DNA from: Mesostigma viride
Lineage: Eukaryota > Streptophyta > Mesostigmatophyceae > Mesostigmatales > Mesostigmataceae
Direction of reading: 5' to 3'
Assembly: GCA_009746045.1 (NCBI GenBank)
Contig: RPFO01001144.1
Coordinates: 1-25,000, forward strand
Length of the DNA: 25,000 bases
Within the stretch, counting starts at the first letter, position 1. Each line of letters starts with the position of its first letter. The translations under genes and the position numbers were made by a program. Of the stretch, positions 15,980 to 25,000 are shown in pieces. The notes beneath the pieces are model-generated. The model was given only the letters and a program-made list of their open reading frames with translations, was not told where the DNA came from and ran no database searches.

Positions 15980-18900
15980 TCATTGATAGCTGACAGACTC
16001 CTGCCAAGCCAGTGGCAACACTGGCCTCACATACTCTGCTCTACCTGCTTCAACGACCACGTCCCTGGAATCGCTAAGCTCGCAGGAGGGCCGCTTGGGT
16101 AATGGGGATGGAGTGTGCGCCACCAACTGCTGAAACGCAGCATTCAGCTTCGCCTGAAGGCTCCGGGCCTTCTCTGCCAGCGGCGCGGATATGGCCGCAG
16201 TGCCACCGTCACTGCTACCATCCGGCTGCCAGGTATGAGGTGGGGCCTGCGGGCTCGCCTCCTTCACCGAGCGCACGTGCTCCTCTGCTTGGCCCGCTGC
16301 CATACGTGCCGGCTGTGGCTGCGGGTCAGGCCCAGTCTGCAGGCCATGCATGGATGACCAAGGCGGCTGGTGAAGGGTGCGGCTGAACCCTTGCTCCTGT
16401 TCCTGCGCCATAAACGCTCGCGCGCCCGCGCTGGGTGCCGAACTAGCCCTCCACACCAGGAGAGGGCTTAAGGCAGTAGCAGCAGGAACAGTAGCAGCAG
16501 GAACAGGCGCGAGAGCGGGCGAGCCGCCTCTTTCCACAGGCATGGGAGATGCATGCGATGAGCTGGCGCCGCCGCCGGCGAAGGGTGAGCTAGCCAGGGA
16601 GAAGATCGGGTGCTGCTGGTCGACGCCACCCGCCTCCCCTGCAGGGTGCTGCGGGGCCACCGCTGGCATCACCGTGGCGATGCTGTCGAAGTGACCTGGA
16701 GACACCGATCGTGCTTGTTGCTGCGCCCAGTGTGCGCTTTCTTGTACTTGTACATGGTGGTCATACCCTGCGGCATAGTCATCACTGCACCCACCCATGT
16801 CCCTGTCATCCGTGGGTTGGGCCGCCCCCCACCCTGCCTCGTCCCGCTCGGCCCCATCGCGCCAGTTGGCATCTGCCGCCACGCCACCTGGCACCCCGCC
16901 AATCGCACGGGAGCCATTAGGGACCGAGGCTCCCACACGAAGCGACAGCGGCTGCAGCTGTAGTGGCATGCTGGGGGCCTCAACCCCCCCGCCCGCGCTG
17001 CCCATCACCCGCTGCAGCAGGTGGGTGACCTGCTCAGGCGTGAGGGGCCCCTGGGGCGGGGGCTGCTGCTTCCTGCGCGTGCTGGCATGGGGCTGCCGGG
17101 GGAACACGGCACCCTGGGGGTGACGGCGTGCGCGCTCAGGGCTGCCAGGGAGGCTGCCCCTCACGCCCGCGGCAGGAGTGATACGGACCGGGGAGTCGGT
17201 TGCCTTGTCTAGGAAGGGGGAGTGGGTTGCCTTGACTAGGAAGGGGGAGGGATGGGCCTTCGAGGTGCTCGCCGGCCGCTGCCGCCCCGCCCCGCTTCTG
17301 CCGCCGCCGTCACGCTGTTGCCCAGTAGGCTGCCCAGCATGCCAGACAGGTTGCTGGTCGGGCACCTCCCCCCCACCGGCACCAATCAGCTCATGCCCAT
17401 CCTCACCGTAACCGTCCACATCACCAGCAACCCCACCACTATCCCCATGGCCATGACTCTCCCTGCGCAGCGCCTCCCCCCGCGTCCCAGGGTGGCCCCT
17501 GCGTGGCAACCCCCTGCGCTTCATGGGGACTGACTGCTGTCGCCGGTGCAGGCCGCCCCCGCTGGCAGGACTATTCTCCCACACGCCCCGCGTGCTGCCC
17601 GCCCCTACCGCCCCTCCTGGTCCCGTTGCTCCCTCGGCGCTGCCCCGGTGCGGTTTCCCTGCACTGGCTGGCTCTGGTGTGAAGGGGTACCATCCGGCGC
17701 GCACACGCTTGCCACCTGGCAGCCACGCGAGGATTCTCCTGCCACCCGCACCCGCACCTGTCTGCGCCATCGCCTCCGCTTGGTCCCAGCTGGTGACAGG
17801 GTCGCGGTGACCCGAGCTGATGCCGGCATAATTACCGCCGGCATTGGGTGTTGTGGCCTCACGGCCCAGGTCCCCATGGCCAACCCACTCCTCCCCCTTC
17901 ACCTCGCCCTCCCCCTCGCCCTCGCTCCCCATGCCGTCCTCCTCATCCTGCTGCCAGCTCACGGGCACGCGGCGCGCGGGCGCTTTGAGGTGGGTCCCTG
18001 GCGAGCTCATGAACCGGCGGCAGCGCTCTGCCAGGGTGAGACCCTCCCCACTGTGGCCTTCCTGAAAGCCCCCCGGGGACACCGGTGTGGCCCACGCCTC
18101 CTCCGCTGCCCCCTCCTCCAGATCTTCCACATGGCTTGCTCCTGGCTGGTGTCTTTCCTCCAACCAGGGTGCCCCAGCCACAGAGATGGGACGAGGAGAG
18201 ACCTCCTGTTGCCAGCCACCTGCATTTGCTCCTGCAAGGCGCTGCATCTCCCGGTTAGAGCTTTCCCAGTCCCAATTCAAGCCTGCCATGTCCCTATTCG
18301 AGCCCGCGATGTCCATATTAAAGCCCGAGATGTCCCTATTCAAACCTGCCATGTCCCTATTCGACCCTGTCTCCTCTGCCTCATGTCGCGATCCCATGGC
18401 CCCCGCTCCCACCTTAATAGACCACGCGGGCGGTGGGGTGCCAAATGTTGCGGAAAACCTGTTGTGGTCTCCCTGCACACTGCCTGGCCCCACCACCACG
18501 TTGATGCCGTCATCCCCTGGCTGTGCCGAAGCCATCGCATCCCCAGTGCTGCCGCCCTCTGCATCGTTCCACGCTACCCCTCCACCCTCACCAGACCTTG
18601 GCCGCATCATGCTGGCATCCGCCGCTTGCCCTCCAGTCGCCCCGCGTCCTCCCATATCCCCACCCGCAGCACGTTCGGTGGCTGCTGGGCTGTACCCTCG
18701 GAACGCAGCCGCGACCGGTTGGTGTGCGTCCAGGCCCGCAGGCGACTCCACCGCCACGGTGTGCAAGGGGATCCGATGGTGAGAAGGTTGCGTCCCCGCG
18801 ATGCCTGCGGCCCCTTGGTGGCCTATGCCAGAAGCGGCCATGCTGGAACGCGCGGCTGCCGCCGCCGCGTCCAAGCGCCCCATGAAGTCTGCGTCCGCGG

Positions 18901-19240
18901 CCACCGCTGGGTCACTCATCGTGGCAGGGGCACCGCTGGTTGTGGCCACGCCAGTGTAGGCAGCAGCAGCAGCAGAGGTACTGGCATACGTGCCAAGTCC
19001 AGCACCGGCGCTGGCACTGTGGGAACCACTGGTTGCGTCGGGGGCGCCACCGTGGGCGGTCGCGATGGCAGGGCGGGTGCCGGATGGGAAGGAGGACGGG
19101 ATGGAGGGGAAGGCGGATGGGACAGAAGATGAGGTAAAGGCGGATGATGAGGCCCTGCGCTGGATCGCATCGCTCAGCAGCTGCGCGGTGGATGTCTCGA
19201 TGACGTCGTGAAGGCCGGGGCCGTGGCAGAAGAGGACCAC
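15980..19240 (-). CDS. Giant low-complexity protein, 3' exon
   Basis: This 1,086-codon terminal exon follows the acceptor TTGCATGCAG (19241-19250) and ends in TGA at 15980. The first 35 or so residues (VVLFCHGPGLHDVIETSTAQ, then LLSDAIQRR) continue a folded-looking segment begun in the upstream exon. The rest is largely disordered and rich in Ala, Gly, Ser, Pro and Gln. It contains six heptapeptide repeats (18249-18374), three nine-residue repeats near 17170-17251, and a C-terminal helix-like stretch (PLAEKARSLQAKLNAAFQQL). No enzyme motif or membrane segment was seen, and I do not recognise the family. The length of the open frame on one strand and the phase-0 splice junction support coding. 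Antisense frames up to 528 codons are GC-bias shadows. Confidence 0.72.
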   Translation of the reverse strand: MVLFCHGPGLHDVIETSTAQLLSDAIQRRASSSAFTSSSVPSAFPSIPSSFPSGTRPAIATAHGGAPDATSGSHSASAGAGLGTYASTSAAAAAYTGVATTSGAPATMSDPAVAADADFMGRLDAAAAAARSSMAASGIGHQGAAGIAGTQPSHHRIPLHTVAVESPAGLDAHQPVAAAFRGYSPAATERAAGGDMGGRGATGGQAADASMMRPRSGEGGGVAWNDAEGGSTGDAMASAQPGDDGINVVVGPGSVQGDHNRFSATFGTPPPAWSIKVGAGAMGSRHEAEETGSNRDMAGLNRDISGFNMDIAGSNRDMAGLNWDWESSNREMQRLAGANAGGWQQEVSPRPISVAGAPWLEERHQPGASHVEDLEEGAAEEAWATPVSPGGFQEGHSGEGLTLAERCRRFMSSPGTHLKAPARRVPVSWQQDEEDGMGSEGEGEGEVKGEEWVGHGDLGREATTPNAGGNYAGISSGHRDPVTSWDQAEAMAQTGAGAGGRRILAWLPGGKRVRAGWYPFTPEPASAGKPHRGSAEGATGPGGAVGAGSTRGVWENSPASGGGLHRRQQSVPMKRRGLPRRGHPGTRGEALRRESHGHGDSGGVAGDVDGYGEDGHELIGAGGGEVPDQQPVWHAGQPTGQQRDGGGRSGAGRQRPASTSKAHPSPFLVKATHSPFLDKATDSPVRITPAAGVRGSLPGSPERARRHPQGAVFPRQPHASTRRKQQPPPQGPLTPEQVTHLLQRVMGSAGGGVEAPSMPLQLQPLSLRVGASVPNGSRAIGGVPGGVAADANWRDGAERDEAGWGAAQPTDDRDMGGCSDDYAAGYDHHVQVQESAHWAQQQARSVSPGHFDSIATVMPAVAPQHPAGEAGGVDQQHPIFSLASSPFAGGGASSSHASPMPVERGGSPALAPVPAATVPAATALSPLLVWRASSAPSAGARAFMAQEQEQGFSRTLHQPPWSSMHGLQTGPDPQPQPARMAAGQAEEHVRSVKEASPQAPPHTWQPDGSSDGGTAAISAPLAEKARSLQAKLNAAFQQLVAHTPSPLPKRPSCELSDSRDVVVEAGRAEYVRPVLPLAWQESVSYQ
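17171..17251 (-). repeat. 27-bp in-frame repeat (nine-residue units)
   Basis: Two near-identical 27-bp units lie at 17198-17224 and 17225-17251, with diverged neighbours. The encoded units read KAHPSPFLV, KATHSPFLD, KATDSPVRI. Each carries an SP dipeptide, a possible proline-directed kinase site. Confidence 0.7.
18249..18374 (-). repeat. Six 21-bp units encoding heptapeptides
   Basis: The units start at 18249, 18270, 18291, 18312, 18333 and 18354, exactly 21 bp apart. The peptide units, in protein order, are GSNRDMA, GLNRDIS, GFNMDIA, GSNRDMA, GLNWDWE, SSNREMQ: an Asn at position 3 and an acid at position 5 in every unit. The Asn/Asp-Arg pattern is unlike the surrounding Ala/Gly-rich sequence. 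Confidence 0.85.
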
Positions 19241-19365
19241 CTGCATGCAACGCGGGGGGGCGAGGTGCAGGCATGCAACGGGGAGGCAGGTAACGGGGGC
19301 CAATGTGAGACATCCATGATGGACATTCAGGAGACCGCGGGCATCACGACATGACGCGAGGATAA

Positions 19366-19842
19366 GGTACTAGAAACGCGTGTACGAGAGACCTAGAAAC
19401 GCATTCATGAGAGACCAAGAAATGCATTTATGAGAGACCTAGAAACGCATTTATGAGAGACCAAGAAACGCATTTATGAGAGACCAAGAAACGCATTTAT
19501 GAGAGACCTAGAAACGCATTTATGAGGGACCTAGAAACGCCTTTATGAGAGACCAAGAAACGCATTTATGAGAGACCAAGAAACGCAGTGATGAGAGACC
19601 TAGAAACGCATTCATGAGGGACCTAGAAACGCATTCATGAGAGACCAAGAAACGCAGTGATGAGAGACCTAGAAACGCATTCATGAGAGACCAAGAAACG
19701 CATTTATGAGAGACCTGGAAACGCAGTGATGAGAGACCAAGAAACGCAATCATGAGAGACCAAGAAACGCATTCATGAGAGACCTAGAAACGCATTTATG
19801 AGAGACCTAGAAACGCATTAATGAGAGATCTAGAAATGCATG
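19366..19842. repeat. 23-bp minisatellite, about 20 copies
   Basis: The unit is GAGAGACCWAGAAACGC followed by six bases, mostly ATTTAT or ATTCAT. Copies differ mainly at AGACC[TA]AG and in the last six bases (ATTTAT, ATTCAT, AGTGAT). It is a direct tandem array without spacers. Confidence 0.93.
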
Positions 19843-20097
19843 CCAGAGAAGGTATTCGAAACACACATATATATGTATATACATATTTATATCAAAGAGA
19901 TGACCTGCGTTCCGTGTGGCCTCTTATCATGAGTCGCCCCCACGAAGCCTAGTAGGGAGGACTGACTTCAACACCAACAGCAATTCATTAACTGTTATAC
20001 TACATTATCTGTTAGCTGCTGCAGTATATCGTTTTTCTTATTGCTTTGTTATCAATATTGATTTGACAGCAGTATATGGACACATGCTACAGCACAC

Positions 20098-20130
20098 CTC
20101 GTCTACCAGGTTGATTGTGTCAGATGCAAA
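20098..20130 (-). repeat. Decoy copy of the exon end and 5' splice site
   Basis: CCTCGTCTACCAGGTTGATT at 20097-20116 matches CCTCGTCCACAGGGTTGCTT at 20240-20259, and similarity continues through TGTGTCA. On the minus strand it reads ...SDTINLVDE|GTGTGC against ...FDTSNPVDE|GTAAAT at the true end. The offset is 143 bp. The tract between is mostly the 14-bp minisatellite. Confidence 0.75.
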
Positions 20131-20234
20131 CATTATAGACCACAGTACTATAGACCACAGTGCCATAGACCAAGTACCATAGATCAAGCACCATAGACCA
20201 AGTACGATAGACCAAGCACCATAGACCAATTATT
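20131..20234. repeat. 14-15-bp minisatellite, about 7 copies
   Basis: Units of the type CCATAGACCAAGTA (variants CCATAGATCAAGCA, CGATAGACCAAGCA, CTATAGACCACAGTG) run head to tail up to six bases inside the donor of the 1-kb intron. Confidence 0.88.
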
Positions 20235-20240
20235 ATTTAC

Positions 20241-23200
20241 CTCGTCCACAGGGTTGCTTGTGTCAAAGGCCATCATGAACTCCTCGACCGCACCGCCACC
20301 AACCAGCGCTGCGGGTGCCGCCCTTGCCAGGGTGTTGGCCAGGGTGGTGGTGGCCAGGTGCCAGGGTGGGCGTGACGGGTCGCAGCAGGGCACCAGCAGC
20401 GGCGCGTCCTGATCCACCCGTAGCTTGAGGAATGTCTCCTCCCCTACCAGCCGCAGGCGCAGAGAGACCACGCGCGGTGCCGCGCATACTGCCGCTGCGC
20501 CCCCTGGGGCTTGCGCAGTAATGCTGGCGTCGCAAGCGAACGGTCGCAGCGCGCCGTGGTCACTGTAGCGCGCATCGTGGTCACTATCCAGGCTGCCGTA
20601 GGAGGCACCGCTCCCCTTGGCGTTTGCACGGTAGAGGATGCCGATGCCCCGCGCCTGCGCTGCCGCTGCCGAGGATGATGGTGAGGACGATGACACGGCG
20701 TTGTTGCCTGCCGCTGCCGGCAGCAGCAGGTGTGCGCCACCTGGCAGCACGGGGTGCCGCTCCCTGGCCTCCCAAACGCGACCCTGGCGCCACCAGGTGG
20801 GGCCGGTGGTCCCTGCTTTCAAGCTGCCGCCATCGGCACCTCCAGCTACCCCCGCTGCTGCCGGTTGTCGTCTCCACGCGAACAGGGTGGCGAGGAAGGG
20901 GCTCTGATGACTGCTGCCATCCATCCCCCTTGTGCCAGTGTACGTCACCCCTGTGCCCCTGCTGTCCCAGCCAGGGGCGGCACTACCCGCCGGCACGCTG
21001 TCATCGCCGTCCTTGCTGTCAAGGAAACCATTACACTCGTTGTCCACGGCCCCGCCACAGTTGCCCCCGTTTGCCGTCGCCAAGTGTCGTGGCCGCACCA
21101 GGTGGTCCAACCCCATCGCCGACAAGGGGACTGGGACAAGGGGTTGGCCCCCGGCGCGGGTGCCGGTGGTCACGCGGGACCTGGCAGGGGATGGGCCCCG
21201 TGGCATGTTGCTCCTGTCCTTGCGGGGAGAGGTCACTGTAGCGGCGCCCGCTACAGTGACCTGATCATGACCCTTACTGCCATCCCCAGAGTGGCGAGGA
21301 AAGCTGGTGCGGTGGTCATGGGAGACGAGACCGATGTCTCCATCACTGGCACCATTTCTGCCATACGCCCCCACCACTGCCTCACGACCGGCCTCATTCT
21401 CCCACGAGGGGTTAGCGCTCGCAGGCGCAGGCGGCGTGACAGAAAGAGAAGTGTTGTCCATGGTGCTGGCAGGAGCTGGCCCGGGCGTTGCAGATGCCAG
21501 AAGCAGCCATGATGACCGCCGACCATGTACTCCTGCGTGTGCTTCATCCTGAATGGCATCCACACCGGAAGGCTCATGGCTATTCCCTGGGACTGCAATC
21601 TGGGGGTTATTGCCGCCAGGGGCAACAGCAATGGCAGAGGTGCCACCAGACGCTTCAGCAGTGCGATCCGCAGCAGCATCGGTGGCTGCCGCCCAAGCGG
21701 CGCCCCACGGCGCGCCAGCTGGCGGCATCCCATACACGCCCTCCAGTACCCCATGCCTCAGACCCTCCCCCGCTGACATCAGCACGGCGTCCTTAGTGAG
21801 GTCATACACACGAATGCCAGCATTAGACCCCACACCTGGGCCCCCACCGACGCAGCCCCACAAGCTTGCATGGCCCTTGGCAGCGCCCCCTTCGGGTTTA
21901 TCGGGGGTGGTGATGGCCGCAGCGTGGGGGTGGCTGCCAGGTCGACTGGGCGTGGTGGCACCGCCGCCCCCCCCCCGTCCCTGCGCCCCCCCCTGGGCCT
22001 TGACCTCCCGCTTCTTCTTGTGGAGACCCAGAGCGAGGCGGCGGGGGAGCGGCTTGCGCGGCGGTGTGTCGTGAAGGCGGAGGTGCACTAGCTTGGCGCC
22101 ACCTGGCGATGATGACGGCTTGCCACCTGGCGACGGTGACCTTACCCCTGGCGTGGCCATGGTGGCTGCGGGAAGGGACGCAGTAATACTTGCAGACGCA
22201 CTGGCTGTTGGTGCCGCGCCGGCTGTGGTGGCTGCTGCGGTTGTTGCCCTGGACTCCACGGCCCCGGCGGCGGCGGGGTCTGCCTCAAGGCCAGCCGGTG
22301 GGGTTGTAGCGGTGGGCATCATGGGGGTGACGTGGGTGGCAGACGCCAGAAGCTCATTCTGCTTGTCAGCCCCATGCTCTGAGATGGCGCCTGCTGGATG
22401 CCCAGCGGGGACAGCCAAGGGGTGAGAACAATCGTCCGAATACAAGCGGCTGTCCGCGCAGGCTGGGGCACGCGATGTAAACGTGCCTGAGGACGCTTGC
22501 TGGTCTTCCGAGGAAACGTGCTGTCCGCTGGCGCCAGCACCGGATACAAAGGCGTCGCGTGTGCCAGAATAAACCACAGGTGCCCTGTTGTTCTGCGCTC
22601 GTCGCGAGGCAGCACCTCCCAAGACCTCGGCGGGGCCTGGGGATGACTCCACCGACCGTATCAAGGGCGACACGTCCCCGGGCCACCCTGTCGACCCTGA
22701 GTCGCTTTCATCCCTTCCCTCCCCGTCGCTGTCCCCTTGCCCTTCCTCCCTGTCCTCACCACTGACCCCGTTCCGCTCCCCAGCTTGTCCATGAGGTACT
22801 TCTTCCCCTTGTCCCCACGCGGGCGTGCCGGCCGGTCTCTCAATCCGTGGGCCACGTGGTCCCACCCGATAGGACACGTGGCGGCTGCCTTGTGGACTGA
22901 CAGACTGCATACTAGCCTCTGGGTACACAGCAGCGGAGCGTTCCGCATCGCGAGAGGTCGCGTCTGGGGAAGTTTCAGCGCGGCCAACGGGGGATGCCTC
23001 CATCGAGATGTCTTCGAAGCAGAGCTGCCGCATGGCCCGCAGCGTGCCGCCGCCACCGCCGCCACTAGCAACATTGCTGGTGCTGGCAGACGTCATGCCG
23101 TCGGCACCACTAACGGGTACGGCCCCCTGTGCCGAGCCGCGGGTGGCATGACCACCATCAGCGCCACCAACAGCGCCCTCAGCGCTGCCGTCAGGGTGAT

Positions 23201-25000
23201 CATCGGCGCTCTGGGGACAGCCGCCCAGTAGACCACTGACACCACCAACAGCGCTGGCCCCACTACCCGCATTAGCCGCGTTGCTATGCTGGCCGTGTCC
23301 CTGGGGTGGGGACGCGGTCACCCTGCTGGAGGCCACAGGGGGGTGGGGCGGCATGCTGTTGGTCACAGGAGGGTGGGGCGGTCGGATGGCGCCTTGGTAT
23401 GGCACGGGAGTGGGAGCATGTTCCCACAGTGAGGCAGAGAGAAGGAACCCTTCGCGCCCAGGGGAGGGGGGCGCAGGGAGCCCGACGACGACCGAGGCGG
23501 GTCGAGCCCCGTGGGGCACTGCGCGGGGCTCAGGGGCGTCTTCGTGGTCCGAGGGGGCGAGATGCGCCGCGCCTTCCCGCTCGATGGCGAGATGCGCCGC
23601 GAATTCCTGCTCCAGGGGTTTGGGATAGAGGGCAGAGGTGGCGTGTGCGTTGCTGACCATGTTGGCGCGAGAACTGCTGGCTGCGGTGGTGGTGGAACCA
23701 CCAGCATCAGTGGCGGCTGCCGAGCTGCCGTCAGTGGTAGGGGAGGCATCTGTGGCGGTGATAGCTGTCATGTTCCAGAAAGTGGCCGCCGATGCTGACA
23801 TCAGCAGTGATGATGACGCTCGCTGGGGCGGCTCCGAAGGCGCGCGTGGCGACTTGGTGGTGGCGGCGGTGGATGCGCGCAGGTCCGCCAGCTTCTTCTT
23901 CATGAGGGAGAGGTGCGCCGCCATCTCACGAGGTAGCTTCACCGCCGGGTGCTGCGACAGGTTCAATACAGGTGTCAAGCCACTGCCTCCCTCCTCATCC
24001 CTCCCTCCCCTGTTTGCCCCCTCATCCCTGTCTACCTCCTGGTCCTTGCTTCGCTTGTTTCCACCTTGGTCCCTGTCGCCTGCGTCACCGCCCTCCTCCC
24101 TGTCTCTAGCGTGAACACTTTTGGCATTTCCACGACCGGTGCCCAGCGAGCCAGACACATGGGGCAGACCATGGCCGCTGATGTCACCGCAATCGCTGAT
24201 GTCAGCACGGCCAGTTCCCAAACAAGTCTCCCGGGCACCCCTGTCCGTCGTGTCGGCGTCCGCAGCACTCATACCCGCGACGCCGTCACCTGCCAATCCA
24301 CCGATCAGGTAGCCAGGCGTGCTCATCCACTCAAAGGCCGTGGTTGTCCTGCGGTCGGCCACGCGGTCATCCAAGCCGGAGCGCGCGCTTGTACCACTCA
24401 GATCGGGACAAGAGGGTGCCTGCGAAACCGACCCCGTGGCCACTGTTACATTGGCAATCTCGTCCTCTCCATGTCCGTCCTCGGCTCCCTCGTCGCCCCC
24501 CTGGATTACCACCTGGTGCCCCTCGTGGGCCATCGAGTACTCGTCCATGCACTCCTCCCCCTCATCGCCGCCATGCCCCCCATCCATGACCTCCATGTCC
24601 GCAGCCACAGCATCGTATTGTAAAGTATCGGTGGCGTACCTTACAGTATTGGTGGCTGCTGGCATATCCCATGGCATGCCCTCACCCACCTCCCCATCAT
24701 GCCCACGATTGCCACCGTATTTTCCCGCAGGTGATGTGGCAGATAGCCAGTGGTCGTCCCCAGCCACAGACACCTCAGCAGACGTCTCGTGCCGGCTGAC
24801 AGAATGGGAGTAGGATGCGGTGCGGGCGTCCTGTGTGCTGGCAAGGTAATCCATGTAGCTGTTGCTGGCAGCGGGCCGCAGTGCGCCAGTGTGAGCACCC
24901 ACGTGACGGCTCGCAGTACCCAGCAGGGCAGAAGAAGAAGACGCTGCTGTCTCCCCAGCTCCAAAGGCATTCCCTGCTGTCACCCAATCTGCCGCGTCGC
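20241..25000 (-). CDS. Giant low-complexity protein, upstream exon (5' partial)
   Basis: The frame is open from the window edge to the donor at 20240 (1,586 codons), so the start codon lies outside. From the N-terminal side there is an acidic Gly-rich tract (24460-24580), a charged Asp/Arg/Gly tract (about 24000-24110: DRDQGG, VDRDEGANRGG), and a short helix-like segment MKKKLADLRAS (about 23880-23910). A basic segment PRKPLPRRLALGLHKKKREVK at about 22000-22060 could be a nuclear localisation signal. Long Ala/Ser/Thr/Pro-rich linkers fill most of the rest. The last 80 or so residues look folded (VVSLRLRLVGEETFLKLRV, then AVEEFMMAFDTSNPVDE) and continue after the intron. I do not recognise the family. 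A large scaffold or regulatory protein is possible, but this is inference from disorder and charge only. Confidence 0.72.

Larger units (their letters stand above)
19241..20240 (-). other. 1,000-bp intron of the giant gene (phase 0)
   Basis: The donor GAG|GTAAAT at 20240 follows ...AFDTSNPVDE, and the acceptor GCATGCAG ends at 19241 before VVLFCHGPG. Without splicing, the upstream frame stops 19 codons later. The intron is AT-richer than the exons. It holds a 23-bp minisatellite, a 14-bp minisatellite next to the donor, and a diverged copy of the exon end with its own donor. Confidence 0.75.

Noticed and set aside
17546-19132. 528-codon plus-strand open frame opposite the giant gene
   Set aside because: It lies antisense to a longer frame with in-register 21-bp and 27-bp peptide repeats and a clean splice junction. 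In GC-rich, stop-poor sequence the opposite strand is often open. Its composition (Cys, His, Arg and Pro rich) is typical of a shadow.
19366-19842. CRISPR-like regular array
   Set aside because: The 23-bp units are directly adjacent, with no unique spacers, and sit in a eukaryotic intron. It is a minisatellite.

Overview
The window looks like nuclear DNA of a GC-rich eukaryote, most plausibly a green alga. The supporting signs are GT-AG introns, very long low-complexity Ala/Gly/Ser/Pro-rich coding sequence, UGUAA motifs after stop codons, and decayed non-LTR retrotransposons. There are no bacterial operons or Shine-Dalgarno-led genes. The taxonomic call is inference. No rRNA, tRNA or CRISPR array was seen.

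Layout. (1) 1-1831: moderate-GC sequence with no convincing gene, only a 52-bp duplication and two TATA-like boxes, then a roughly 150-bp nearly pure A/T block (1832-1985). (2) 2290-6342: an intron-containing gene (about 986 aa after joining) for a DDE-transposase-like protein. It is preceded by about 2.5 tandem copies of a 229-bp unit carrying a GC-palindrome motif that recurs inside two of its introns. (3) 6343-6985: AT-richer spacer. (4) 6985-15530: a dense graveyard of LINE-derived elements in both orientations. At least three subfamilies have the structure ORF1, then a 3' UTR of about 400 bp, then a short terminal hairpin and, where the end survives, an AT-rich tail that is (TTAA)n in most copies. 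No reverse transcriptase lies between ORF1 and the 3' end, so they look like ORF1-only (HAL1-like) elements. Two separate decayed fragments of the C-terminal part of a LINE reverse transcriptase lie at the right edge. (5) 15531-15979: spacer. (6) 15980-25000: minus-strand gene for a giant (at least 2,672 aa), mostly disordered protein of unknown function. Its 5' end lies beyond the window. A 1,000-bp intron contains two minisatellites and a decoy copy of the exon end.

The genes do not form a pathway. The window is a transposon-rich stretch next to one large host gene. The most unusual items are the ORF1-only retroelement family with conserved 3' RNA hairpins, the hairpin motif shared by the transposase upstream repeats and introns, and the duplicated exon-end/5' splice-site segments found in both intron-bearing genes.
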